Source of the DNA: Anaerolineae bacterium
Lineage (GTDB): Bacteria; Chloroflexota; Anaerolineae; Aggregatilineales; Phototrophicaceae
Length of the DNA stretch: 64,000 nt
Direction: 5' to 3'
Assembly: GCA_022843385.1 (NCBI GenBank)
Contig: JALHNT010000037.1
Coordinates: 1-64,000, forward strand
Shown: positions 10,709-20,654 of the stretch, one piece after another
How positions within the stretch are numbered: the first letter of the stretch is position 1
Layout of the letters: every line of letters begins with the position of its first letter
Translations under genes and position numbers: made by a program
Notes under the pieces: model-generated
Databases searched by the model: none
Told to the model about the DNA's origin: nothing
What the model saw: the letters and a program-made list of their open reading frames with translations, nothing else

Positions 10709-10915
10709 ATGGCACCCGAAAACAAACCCACCCGAACGCCGCGCAAGGGCTTTCTGCCGATTGATACCAACACCTTTGACCGCTTCTTCATCAGCGTGGT
10801 CATCTTGGTGGCGGTGCATCTCATCTGGTTCCGCTTCATCGAGCAGTTCGCCTCGATCAACATCGCCACCATCCTGTGCCTGATCGCGTCGTTCATCATC
10901 ATCCGCTGGGGGTGA
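10709..10915 (+). CDS. Small integral membrane protein, DUF2160-like
   Basis: 68 aa; pattern GFLPI-T-DRFFI-HLIW-RWG resembles the DUF2160 C-terminus found with glycerol/polyol ABC transporters. Confidence 0.65.
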   Translation: MAPENKPTRTPRKGFLPIDTNTFDRFFISVVILVAVHLIWFRFIEQFASINIATILCLIASFIIIRWG

Positions 10916-10963
10916 CTGACCGGCAGGCCGCTTGTCCGTGTCGTATCCAATAGAGGTGTTATC

Positions 10964-12001
<1,038 letters not shown>

Positions 12002-12012
12002 TGAAAACCTTT

Positions 12013-12083
12013 ACCTCACCCCCGCCTCGCTTCGCTCGACTCCCCCTCTCCAATGGATTGGAGAGGGGGCTGGGGGGTGAGGT
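12013..12083. repeat. Hairpin repeat family 3, copy 1
   Basis: ACCTCACCCCC...CCCCCTCTCCAATGGATTGGAGAGGGGGCTGGGGGGTGAGGT; about 67/71 identical to 39923-39993 by eye. Confidence 0.8.
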
Positions 12084-12108
12084 TAATCGATACAAAGGAT
12101 AAACCCTC

Positions 12109-12918
12109 ATGACAACAGACCCGGTACTCAGCGCAAAACCCATCCTCGAACGCTTCAGCCTCAAAGGGCGTGTGGCACTGGTCACCGGCGGCGGGCAGGG
12201 CATTGGCCGCGCCTTCGCTCATGGACTGGCCGAAGCCGGAGCCGCCGTCGCTGTCTGTGACATCAACCTGAAGACGGCCGAAGCGGTGGCCTCTGAATTG
12301 CAGGCCAAAGGGGCCGAGGCGATGGCGCTGCAAGTCGATGTCACCAACGAGACCCAGGTGCAGGCGATGGTGCAGGCCATCGTCAGGAAGTGGGATAAGC
12401 TGACCATCAGCATCAACAACGCCGGCATCGGTCAGTGGATTGCGGCTGAGGAGATGAAAGAGTCAGACTGGGATCGGATGATGGATCTCAACCTGAAGGG
12501 CGTGTTCCTGTGCTGCAAGGCTGAGGCGCAGGTCATGCTGCCGGCGGGCTACGGTAAGATCATCAACACGGCGTCGATGTCGGCCAGCATCTCCAACACG
12601 CCACAGAACCAGGCGCATTATAACGCTTCCAAAGCCGGCGTGCTGCACCTCACCCGCAGCCTGGGGGCGGAGTGGGCCACACGTGGTGTGCGAGTCAACA
12701 GCGTCAGCCCCGGCTATACCCGCACCCAACTGGTGCAGGATTTGCTGGATACACCTGAAGGTCAGAAGGTGCTGCCGACCTGGATGGGCATGACGCCGAT
12801 GCATCGCATGGCTGAAGTCACCGATCTGCAAGGGGCGGTGGTCTTCCTGGCCTCGGAAGTCTCCGACTTCATGACGGGCAGCGACCTGATTATCGACGGT
12901 GGTTACTGTGCCTGGTGA
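12109..12918 (+). CDS. SDR family oxidoreductase
   Basis: [17 protein letters not shown] motifs. Confidence 0.92.
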   Translation: MTTDPVLSAKPILERFSLKGRVALVTGGGQGIGRAFAHGLAEAGAAVAVCDINLKTAEAVASELQAKGAEAMALQVDVTNETQVQAMVQAIVRKWDKLTISINNAGIGQWIAAEEMKESDWDRMMDLNLKGVFLCCKAEAQVMLPAGYGKIINTASMSASISNTPQNQAHYNASKAGVLHLTRSLGAEWATRGVRVNSVSPGYTRTQLVQDLLDTPEGQKVLPTWMGMTPMHRMAEVTDLQGAVVFLASEVSDFMTGSDLIIDGGYCAW

Positions 12919-12961
12919 TGGCGGTATAATGAGGGTGATGCAGCGGCAGTAAGGACGATCT

Positions 12962-13516
12962 ATGGACGTATCGACCCGTTTAATCACCCTTGAGGATTTC
13001 GAGCATTTCCTGAGCCTGCCGGAAAATCAGGAGCGCCACTTCGAGCTGATTGATGGCGAAATTGTGGAGAAGGCGATGCCAACCGAAGAACATGGCGTCA
13101 TCATCGGGCGCATCATCGGAGAGTTCTATATCATCCTCAAGCAGGTTCCGGGCGGGCGCATTGGCCCGGAAATTCGAACGCGGGCGCCGGGCGACGACCT
13201 GAATTCACGTCAGCCCGACATCGCCTATTTTGCTGATGCCTCCTGCCCGCTGGTGAAAAAAGGCGCGGTGCCACACCTGCCGGATCTGGTGGTGGAGGTG
13301 AAATCGCCGACGGATACCTACAAGGCGATGCAGGAGCACGCCGCCTACTATCTGGAGCATGGCACCCAGATCGTCTGGTTGGTGTACCCGGAGAAGCGGC
13401 TGATCGAAGTTCACGATGCGGATGGGCTCGATTATAAGGTCATCGGCGATTTTCTCGATGGCGGTCATTTGCTGCCTCAGCTTCGGATCGCCGTCAGCGA
13501 TTTGTTCGCGGATTAA
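12962..13516 (+). CDS. Uma2 family restriction-endonuclease-like protein
   Basis: LITLEDFEHFLSLPENQERHFELIDGEIVEK, PDIAYFA, VEVKSPTD, IVWLVYPEKR; own TATAAT at 12925-12930. Confidence 0.9.
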   Translation: MDVSTRLITLEDFEHFLSLPENQERHFELIDGEIVEKAMPTEEHGVIIGRIIGEFYIILKQVPGGRIGPEIRTRAPGDDLNSRQPDIAYFADASCPLVKKGAVPHLPDLVVEVKSPTDTYKAMQEHAAYYLEHGTQIVWLVYPEKRLIEVHDADGLDYKVIGDFLDGGHLLPQLRIAVSDLFAD

Positions 13517-13528
13517 AGGAAAGAGATC

Positions 13529-14536
13529 ATGAAAGCCGGGCAGATTACCCACCCGAATGAAGTCCATGTGGTGACGGCTGCAGTGCCGGAACCGGGGCCG
13601 GATGATGTGCTGATCCGCGTCCACGCCGCCGGCATCTGCGGCACGGATGTGCATATCCTGCGCGGCGAATACGAGGCGCATTACCCGTTAATCCCCGGCC
13701 ACGAGTTCAGCGGCGAAGTGGCTGGCGTGGGGGCGAATGTCACCCGCTTTCATGTCGGCGAACGGGTGACAGCCGACCCGAATATTCCGTGCAACCGCTG
13801 CTTGTTCTGCCAGCGCAATGAACCCAATCAGTGCCGCCATCTGCGGGCTGTCGGCGTGACCCGCGATGGCGCATTCGCCGAGTATGTGGTCGTCCACGAG
13901 GGCAATGTGTTCCCCATCGGTGACATCAGCTACAAGGCGGCGGCGCTGATCGAGCCGCTGGCCTGTGTCGTCTGGGGCTTAAAACAGGTCGAAGTACAGC
14001 CGGGCGACAGCGCCCTGATCTTCGGTGCCGGGCCGATGGGCTGCCTGCTACTGCAAGCAGTCAAACACGCCGGCGCGGCGCGGGTGGTGGCGGTCGATAC
14101 CGTCCCCTGGCGGCTGGAGATGGCGGAACACTTAGGCGCCACCGAGACGGTGCTGGCTGACCCCGATAGCCCGGCGATCCTCAACCAGTTGGAGCCTGAC
14201 GGCTTCGATCTGGTGACCGACGCGACCGGCATCCCGGCCGTGCTGGAAGGGGCTTTTCAGTACGCCCGCCCACGCGGCAAAATCTGGGTGTTCGGCGTCA
14301 CCCCGCGCGATGCCAGCGTCCGCTTCTCGCCTTATGAGGTGTTCCGCAAAGACCTGAAGATCATCGGCAGCTTCGCCGTCAACCGGACGTTTCCGCAGAG
14401 CATCGCCCTGATCCAGCAGGGGGCGGTGCAGGTCGAGCCGCTGGTGTCTCACGAGCTGGGCCTGGATGAATTTGAGCGCGGTTTCGAACTGGCGCAGACC
14501 GACCCGAAACGGATGAAGATTCAGTTCGTGGTGTGA
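13529..14536 (+). CDS. Zinc-dependent alcohol dehydrogenase (threonine/sorbitol dehydrogenase-like)
   Basis: GICGTDVHILRGEYEAHYPLIPGHEFSGEV plus structural zinc cysteines CNRCLFCQRNEPNQC. Confidence 0.9.
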   Translation: MKAGQITHPNEVHVVTAAVPEPGPDDVLIRVHAAGICGTDVHILRGEYEAHYPLIPGHEFSGEVAGVGANVTRFHVGERVTADPNIPCNRCLFCQRNEPNQCRHLRAVGVTRDGAFAEYVVVHEGNVFPIGDISYKAAALIEPLACVVWGLKQVEVQPGDSALIFGAGPMGCLLLQAVKHAGAARVVAVDTVPWRLEMAEHLGATETVLADPDSPAILNQLEPDGFDLVTDATGIPAVLEGAFQYARPRGKIWVFGVTPRDASVRFSPYEVFRKDLKIIGSFAVNRTFPQSIALIQQGAVQVEPLVSHELGLDEFERGFELAQTDPKRMKIQFVV

Positions 14537-14594
14537 GTGCTGCGAGTGACAAAGTCTAAGGTCGATCAGGCAGTATCGCGCAGGTAGAATCAAA

Positions 14595-14619
14595 AGGGCG
14601 AACCGGAATGGCTCGCCCT
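14595..14619 (-). terminator. Terminator-like hairpin between convergent genes
   Basis: Minus strand AGGGCGA-N11-TCGCCCT followed by TTTGATTC. Confidence 0.5.
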
Positions 14620-14641
14620 GTGTTGTTGGCGGGGAAACGGG

Positions 14642-15592
14642 CTACTTGGTGCTGCGCGGGTCGAAGGCGTCGCGTAGACCGTCGCCGATGAAGTTGATCG
14701 CCAGCACCGTCACGATCATGAACACGCCGGGGATCATCCACATCCAGGGATACTTTTCCATCTCATTGCTGACGCGGGTGAGGATGTTGCCCCAGGTCGA
14801 GGTCGGTGGCAGCACACCAAAGCCGAGGAAGCTGAGATAGGCCTCGGTGACGATGGCAGTGCCGATGCTCAGGGTCGCGGTGACGATGATCGGAGCCAGG
14901 CAGTTGGGCAGGATATGCCCGAACAGGAGTCGCGGCCAGGTCGCCCCCAGGGTACGCGCCGCCGTCACAAATTCCTGCTCTTTGAGCGCCAGCACCTGCG
15001 AGCGGACGATACGCGCCAGGCGCATCCAGCCCAGCAGACCGATGATCAACACGATGGCGACCACGCTGAAACTGATCGGCTCGCGCCCCGGTATCTGAAA
15101 GGTGGTGGTGTTGCCCACCAGTGCGCGTGAGAATAACAGCAGCAGCACCAACGCCGGGATCGCCAGCAGCGCCTCGGTGATGCGCATCAGGAGCGAGTCG
15201 ATCCAGCCGCCGAAGAAGCCGCTAATTAAACCGACCATGGTGCCGACGAAGATGGCGATGGCCGCCGCCAGCACGCCGATGACCAGCGAAATCTGCCCGC
15301 CATAGATCACGCGCGGCAGCAGATCGCGCCCGACATTATCGGTGCCGAAGGGAAACTGGGCGCTAGGGGGCTGAAATTTGTTGACCAGCGAAATCTGATT
15401 GGAGTAGGCCTCGCTGAAAAAGAAAGCCCCGCCAAAGCAGAACAGCAGGATGCCGACCATCAGGATTGTGCCGAACACGGCCATACGATGCTTGAAGTAG
15501 CGCCGCGCCGCCACGCGCCAGATGGTGTCGGGTTTCTTTCGCTCGTCAGCCAGTTGAACCACGCCGGTTGGTGAGGCGCTGATGCTTGCCAT
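14642..15592 (-). CDS. Peptide/nickel-type ABC transporter permease (DppC-like)
   Basis: FGTDNVGRDLLPRVIYGGQISLVIGVLAA; EAYLSFLGFGVLPPTSTWGNIL. Confidence 0.93.
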   Translation of the reverse strand: MASISASPTGVVQLADERKKPDTIWRVAARRYFKHRMAVFGTILMVGILLFCFGGAFFFSEAYSNQISLVNKFQPPSAQFPFGTDNVGRDLLPRVIYGGQISLVIGVLAAAIAIFVGTMVGLISGFFGGWIDSLLMRITEALLAIPALVLLLLFSRALVGNTTTFQIPGREPISFSVVAIVLIIGLLGWMRLARIVRSQVLALKEQEFVTAARTLGATWPRLLFGHILPNCLAPIIVTATLSIGTAIVTEAYLSFLGFGVLPPTSTWGNILTRVSNEMEKYPWMWMIPGVFMIVTVLAINFIGDGLRDAFDPRSTK

Positions 15593-15603
15593 AACCCACT
15601 CTC

Positions 15604-16656
15604 CTAACTATAGCGAATGCGCGGGTCAAGCACCGCGTAAATGACATCAACCACCAGTTGGGCGATGACTACCGCCACCGCGATCATCAGTACGAAGATC
15701 ATAATCACCGGCGGATCAATCGGTTCCAGGCTGGTGATATACAGGCGTCCCAGCCCAGGCCAGGCAAAGATGGTTTCGGTCACGACCGCCCCCGCCAGGA
15801 TGAACGGCAAATCCAGACCGATCAGTGTTACAATCGGCAGTGAGGCATTCTTCAATGCGTGGAGGTAGGTGATGCGGCGGTCGGCCAGACCTTTGGCTTT
15901 AGCCGTACGGATGTAATCGGAGCTGATGACTTCCAGCATGGTGGCGCGGATATAGCGGCTGTAACCGGCAATCTGGATCGAGGCCAGACAGAACACCGGC
16001 AGGATCAGATGGCGCACCAGTTCATCGAGCGACCGGTCACCGCGTACATCGTACATGCCCTGGGTTGGCAGGTAAGGCAGCCAGGTGGCCCCGGCCTCGT
16101 GCCAGGCTTTGAACTGCACCGCGAATATCTGGACGCTGAGGAGGGCGATGAAGAAGATGGGCATGGAGAACAGAACGAACGACACACCGGTGATAGCATT
16201 ATCGGCGAAGGAATACTGTCGCAGCGCGGCGAAGATGCCAATGCCCATCGAAATGATGACAGTGACGGTGAAAGCAGTGATGCCCAGGATGAGGGTGTTG
16301 GGCAGGAAGTCGCCAATGACTTCGGTGACGGGACGGCGGTAACGGATCGATTCGCCCAGGTCGCCGCGCAGGATGCCGCGCTGGGTGCCAAATTCATCGG
16401 GGACGCCGTCGCCGGTGATGTCACGCTGGCGGAAATCGTCGCCGATCAGCCAGGTGGCAAATTGTACCGGGATGGGATCGTTGAGACCCAGCCGCGCTTC
16501 GAGCATGAAGCGATCGGCTTCGGTGATGCGCGGATCGGCTGCCAGATAGGCCAGCGGGTCCGCCCCAGATAATTTCATACCAAAGAAGACGATGATCGTA
16601 ATAATGATGAGCAAAGGAATGGCAGCCAGCACCCGCCGCAGGATATATTTCCCCAT
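15604..16656 (-). CDS. Peptide/nickel-type ABC transporter permease (DppB-like)
   Basis: MGKYILRRVLAAIPLLIIITIIVF; DYIRTAKAKGLADRRITYLHALKNA; FAWPGLGRLYI. Confidence 0.93.
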   Translation of the reverse strand: MGKYILRRVLAAIPLLIIITIIVFFGMKLSGADPLAYLAADPRITEADRFMLEARLGLNDPIPVQFATWLIGDDFRQRDITGDGVPDEFGTQRGILRGDLGESIRYRRPVTEVIGDFLPNTLILGITAFTVTVIISMGIGIFAALRQYSFADNAITGVSFVLFSMPIFFIALLSVQIFAVQFKAWHEAGATWLPYLPTQGMYDVRGDRSLDELVRHLILPVFCLASIQIAGYSRYIRATMLEVISSDYIRTAKAKGLADRRITYLHALKNASLPIVTLIGLDLPFILAGAVVTETIFAWPGLGRLYITSLEPIDPPVIMIFVLMIAVAVVIAQLVVDVIYAVLDPRIRYS

Positions 16657-16682
16657 GCCTCACACCCTTTTCTACAGACAAC

Positions 16683-16708
16683 AGGGGCGCAGAACTCGCT
16701 GCGCCCCT
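16683..16708. promoter_or_regulatory. Intercistronic hairpin between SBP and permease genes
   Basis: AGGGGCGCAG-AACTCG-CTGCGCCCCT, perfect 10-bp arms. Confidence 0.7.
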
Positions 16709-16732
16709 ATCTTTCAGAAGACGAACACTCGA

Positions 16733-18427
16733 TTAGCCGGCGGGCTGCCAGTATTCGATGTGGTTGAACCAGTTAGCAGCCAGTACACCAATATCAACCA
16801 GTTCCGGCGGGGTCACCCGCTCGGTGGCGATGGCGTAGTGGGTGTTGCGCGGATACAGACCGGCATAGAAGGTGGCCTCATTGAAAATGTTGACCGCTTC
16901 ATGCTTCTGTTCCAGGCGCGAGACCGGGTCGGTGTTGACCTTGATCGAGGCGACCAGTTCATCGAAGGCCGGGTCGCAGAAGTGCGAGAAGTTGCTGCCA
17001 CCAGGATTCTCAGCCGAGGGCAGACCGGCGCAGGTGAAGGTATCGGGATCGTAGTTGGGGGTGATGGGGTCGTTGCTGTTGGCATAGATGGCGATGTCGT
17101 AGTCGCTGGTCGCCATGATACCACGATTGGTGAAGCTGGCGAACAGCACGGCCGGGCCAGGAACCGCGAACAACTGGGTGCCAATCCCCACAGCTTGGAG
17201 GTCGGCCTGGATGGTGAGCTGGTAGTCCATGCGCACCTGACGGGTGGTGGTGAAGAAGCGCAGGATCATTTCCACGCCATCCTTGTCACGGATGTTGTTG
17301 CCGTTCGTGTCCACCCAACCCGCTGCGTCGAGCATGGCTGCCGCGCCTTCGGGGTCGTACTGGAGAACGTTCAGACCTTCCGGCCACCAGTTCCTGGCGT
17401 CGTAGGCTTCAGGGATGGGCGCGCCTTCGTAGACCAGGGCGTCGTTGTTGGCACGGCGGTTGATCGCCATGACAATCGCCTTGCGGACGTTGACATCCTT
17501 CAGCGCCGGGTTCTGGGTGCCGTCGGCATCAATGTTGAACCACAGGGCATCGGCATAGACGCTGGGGGTGGTGACCACTGTGCCACCTTCCACGCCCATG
17601 TAGTCGGCCATCAGGTTGTCGGCCCAGTTGAAGGCCACATCAATTTCGCCAGTCTCGAAGGCGTTGACCATCTGGGCGGTTTCGGTGATGAAACGCACTT
17701 CCACGCGGTCAAAGCCGGGGGCGGTGCCAACGAAGTTTTCGTTGCGGACGAAGGTCATGCCTTCACCCTTGCGCCATTCGGTCATCACATACGGGCCGTA
17801 ACCGACCACGCCTTCACCATTGGTGAAGAAAGGCAGGCCATCGACTGTGCCGCCGTTGGCTTCCATCAGCGGGGCGACCACATGTTCCGGAATATCGCAG
17901 TGCAGATACACCGTGTCCGACTGATAGTCGGGGAACGGGGTGTTGAAGGTCTGGATGACGGTGAAATCGTCCACTTTTTCAACGCTGGCGACGACGTTCG
18001 GATAGTCGCTGCGGAAGATAGTACCGGTGGTGGTGTCGGTCCACAGACGATGCCCAAAGACGCAGTCATCGGCCGTAACCGCTTCACCATCCGACCACTT
18101 CAGGTCCTGGCGCAGCTTGTAGGTGACAACCGTGTTGCCATCGGCATTGGTGGTCACGCCACCGTTCTCGATGGTGGGAAGCTCTTCGACCATGACCGGG
18201 AACGGATTGTTGTTGCCGTCCCAATCCCAGACGTTGCGCATATAGAAGCCCTTCAGCAGTTGGCCGAAGGTGGAGGTGGTCAGCGGGTAGAGGATTTCCG
18301 GTTCCTGTTCCCAGCCGATGACGATAACCGACTCATCCTGCGCCTGAACGGCACCGACGAGGAGGGATAGCACTGTGACCAGCACCAGGCTGAGCCCCAG
18401 CATACGCGAAGTCTTTTTCGCAAACAT
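16733..18427 (-). CDS. Peptide ABC transporter substrate-binding protein (SBP family 5)
   Basis: Signal peptide; LKWSDGEAVTADDCVFGHRLW; VRKAIVMAINRRANN. Confidence 0.93.
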   Translation of the reverse strand: MFAKKTSRMLGLSLVLVTVLSLLVGAVQAQDESVIVIGWEQEPEILYPLTTSTFGQLLKGFYMRNVWDWDGNNNPFPVMVEELPTIENGGVTTNADGNTVVTYKLRQDLKWSDGEAVTADDCVFGHRLWTDTTTGTIFRSDYPNVVASVEKVDDFTVIQTFNTPFPDYQSDTVYLHCDIPEHVVAPLMEANGGTVDGLPFFTNGEGVVGYGPYVMTEWRKGEGMTFVRNENFVGTAPGFDRVEVRFITETAQMVNAFETGEIDVAFNWADNLMADYMGVEGGTVVTTPSVYADALWFNIDADGTQNPALKDVNVRKAIVMAINRRANNDALVYEGAPIPEAYDARNWWPEGLNVLQYDPEGAAAMLDAAGWVDTNGNNIRDKDGVEMILRFFTTTRQVRMDYQLTIQADLQAVGIGTQLFAVPGPAVLFASFTNRGIMATSDYDIAIYANSNDPITPNYDPDTFTCAGLPSAENPGGSNFSHFCDPAFDELVASIKVNTDPVSRLEQKHEAVNIFNEATFYAGLYPRNTHYAIATERVTPPELVDIGVLAANWFNHIEYWQPAG

Positions 18428-18697
18428 CTACTGCTTTCTCCTTCAAACACTATTACAGATGTAGAACCAGATGAAAAATCTGGCAACAATGGAGACTGAG
18501 CGGGAGATTACCATTCGCTTATTAAAAAATCAAGAATGGCGCGACTAAGGTTTTAATGAGTTTCTCATCACATCTGACCATTGGACTGGTTTGGATGGGT
18601 TGACCTGGTCGCCCTCAAGTCTCCATTGTTCTGTTCACTTATACCCGACAGCGGAGGCAAAGGTTCAGCGGTGCGGGCGCAAATGCAGTAGAATGGG

Positions 18698-19462
18698 GTG
18701 GAACAGGAGAGCATCATGCGCGAAACGCAGGCCATCATTGACCGGGTCAGTCTGTTGAACGAACATTTTCAGCGGCTGCACCTGAGCGTAGAGAATCTGG
18801 CGGGGGAGATCAAGCCGGGGCATTCGCTGCTGGCGCGGCGCGATACCCGTGAATGGGAACCGTATTTACGCCCGCGCTGGTGGCCCTCCAGCATCAACCC
18901 GGCGACCAACAGCTTCAGCGTCGATCTGCCGACCAGCACAACCTATCAGCAGGGCGAGATCATTGGCCTGCTGGGACTGGTGGGCGAACCGTTTCGGCAT
19001 CGCCGGACGCTGCGCCATGTGCTGCTGCTGGCGGTTGATACACCGCCCCTGCCGCTGCTGCTCTCGATCCCCTTCCTGTTGAGCAATAGCATCAATGTGA
19101 CACTGGTCATCAGCGGATCGGGATTGGACTATCCCACCAAGCTGCTACCACCGGAGGTCGAAGTCATTCAGGCCGATGACCAGTTGAACTGGTCGAACCA
19201 GGTGATGACGGTGGGGCTGGCCGATCAGGTGTTTGTGACGGTCAACCCGGATCGGGAGCTGGAACGGATGGAGACGGTGTGGAAGGTGTTTCATGAACGG
19301 CGGGCTGAAGTCCCCAAACTGTACCTCTTCGGCGTGATGCAGTCACCGATTCCGTGTGGCGTGGGCGCGTGCCAGGCCTGTCTGCTGGCGCTCAAAGAGG
19401 GGCTGACGACGTTGTGTATCGAGGGGCCGGCGGTTGATCTGACGATGATGGGATGGGGGTGA
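18698..19462 (+). CDS. Dihydroorotate dehydrogenase electron-transfer subunit-like protein (PyrK-like)
   Basis: C-terminal CGVGACQACLLALKEGLTTLCIEGPAVDL matches the PyrK [2Fe-2S] motif; followed by a PyrD-like gene. Confidence 0.75.
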   Translation: MEQESIMRETQAIIDRVSLLNEHFQRLHLSVENLAGEIKPGHSLLARRDTREWEPYLRPRWWPSSINPATNSFSVDLPTSTTYQQGEIIGLLGLVGEPFRHRRTLRHVLLLAVDTPPLPLLLSIPFLLSNSINVTLVISGSGLDYPTKLLPPEVEVIQADDQLNWSNQVMTVGLADQVFVTVNPDRELERMETVWKVFHERRAEVPKLYLFGVMQSPIPCGVGACQACLLALKEGLTTLCIEGPAVDLTMMGWG

Positions 19463-19465
19463 GCG

Positions 19466-20422
19466 ATGACGATTGAACTGACACGACCGGCCAAGCAGGT
19501 GCTGACGGTCGATATTCCGGTGATGGCGGCCTCCGGCATCCTGGGCTTCGGCGATCACTACCGCGATCTGATCGACTTCAAAAAACTGGGGGCGTTCGTC
19601 ACCAATGCCGTGACCTACGAGCCGCGCCGCCCGGCCAACGGGCGACGGGTGCAGCCGATCCCCACCGGCACGCTGATTCATACCGGGCTGCCCAACCCCG
19701 GCATCAGCAAGATCATGGCGAAGTACCGCCAGCTCTGGGAGACACTCCCGCTGCCGGTCATCCTGCACATCGCCGTCACCAGCCTGGAACACGCCCGCAA
19801 GTGTGCCAGCCGCGCCGAGGCCGAGAGCGCCATCGACGCTATCGAACTGGGCTTTGATGATGAGCAGCCCTGGCAGGAAACGGAAGAGGTGGTAGCGGCA
19901 GTCGTCAAGAATACCGAGAAGCCGGTGCTGGTGCGTGTGCCGTTCATCGATCCGCTCAATCATGCGCGGGCGGCCGCCGACGCCGGGGCCGGGGGCGTGG
20001 TGGTGTGTGCGCCGCCGCGTGGCACGGTGATGCCGATTCTGGAGGTTGACCCCACCGGCATGAGCATCTATGACCGGCCGATCAGCGGGCGCATCTACGG
20101 GCCGTTAACCAAGCCGATTGTGCTGCGCTTTGTCGAGCAGGTGGTGCAGCAGGTGAAAATCCCGGTCATCGCTTGCGGCGGCATCCACCGGGAGCAGGAT
20201 GCGCGGGACTTCCTGCAAGCCGGGGCGCGGGCGGTGCAGGTGGACAGCGTGGTGTGGGTCAAGCCGACGGTGCTGGAATTGATCGCCCGTGATCTGGGCG
20301 GGCTGGTGCTGACCCGTCCGATGGGGGCGCTGGCCGATGAGTGGCATCGCGGTTATGGACAGACCGAACAGATCGCCCGCGAGGAGTCGCAGCGCCGGCG
20401 CCATGCGCAGAATAAGTCGTAG
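19466..20422 (+). CDS. Dihydroorotate dehydrogenase-like FMN-barrel protein (divergent active site)
   Basis: VMAASGILGFGDHYRDL; FVTNAVTYEPR; GLPNPG; IPVIACGGIHREQDARDFLQAGARAVQV. Confidence 0.78.
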   Translation: MTIELTRPAKQVLTVDIPVMAASGILGFGDHYRDLIDFKKLGAFVTNAVTYEPRRPANGRRVQPIPTGTLIHTGLPNPGISKIMAKYRQLWETLPLPVILHIAVTSLEHARKCASRAEAESAIDAIELGFDDEQPWQETEEVVAAVVKNTEKPVLVRVPFIDPLNHARAAADAGAGGVVVCAPPRGTVMPILEVDPTGMSIYDRPISGRIYGPLTKPIVLRFVEQVVQQVKIPVIACGGIHREQDARDFLQAGARAVQVDSVVWVKPTVLELIARDLGGLVLTRPMGALADEWHRGYGQTEQIAREESQRRRHAQNKS

Positions 20423-20437
20423 CAGGTGTTGATGGAT

Positions 20438-20514
20438 GGCATGCCCTCGCCCTTCAGGAGAGAACTGCATAGCGTCACCTGAGGGCAATACGAGGACGAA
20501 GTTCATAACACATT
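20438..20514 (+). repeat. Decayed fragment of repeat family 1
   Basis: GAGGGCAATACGAGGACGAAGTTCATAACAC resembles the 3' half of copy A (GGGCAATACAAGACCGAAGTTCATAACAC). Confidence 0.55.
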
Positions 20515-20592
20515 TCAGATCCATGATTCGTTTCAGACAGGTACGTTCTGCCATGTTCCGCCGCCGCCCGCCCCACGATCCCCCTTCGGACG

Positions 20593-20640
20593 GATAACAA
20601 ACGGCGAAATCGTCCTATAATGAGGTCATCGTTTGTTATC
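20593..20640 (+). promoter_or_regulatory. Promoter -10 (TATAAT) enclosed by 11-bp inverted repeats
   Basis: GATAACAAACG (20593-20603) / CGTTTGTTATC (20630-20640), TATAAT at 20616-20621, 15 bp before the L,D-transpeptidase start. Confidence 0.65.
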
Positions 20641-20654
20641 ACCAAAGCACAATC

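Noticed and set aside
16592-18370. 592-aa plus-strand ORF antisense to the peptide SBP
   Set aside because: Longest ORF in the track but fully antisense to a clear SBP family 5 gene; treated as a shadow ORF.
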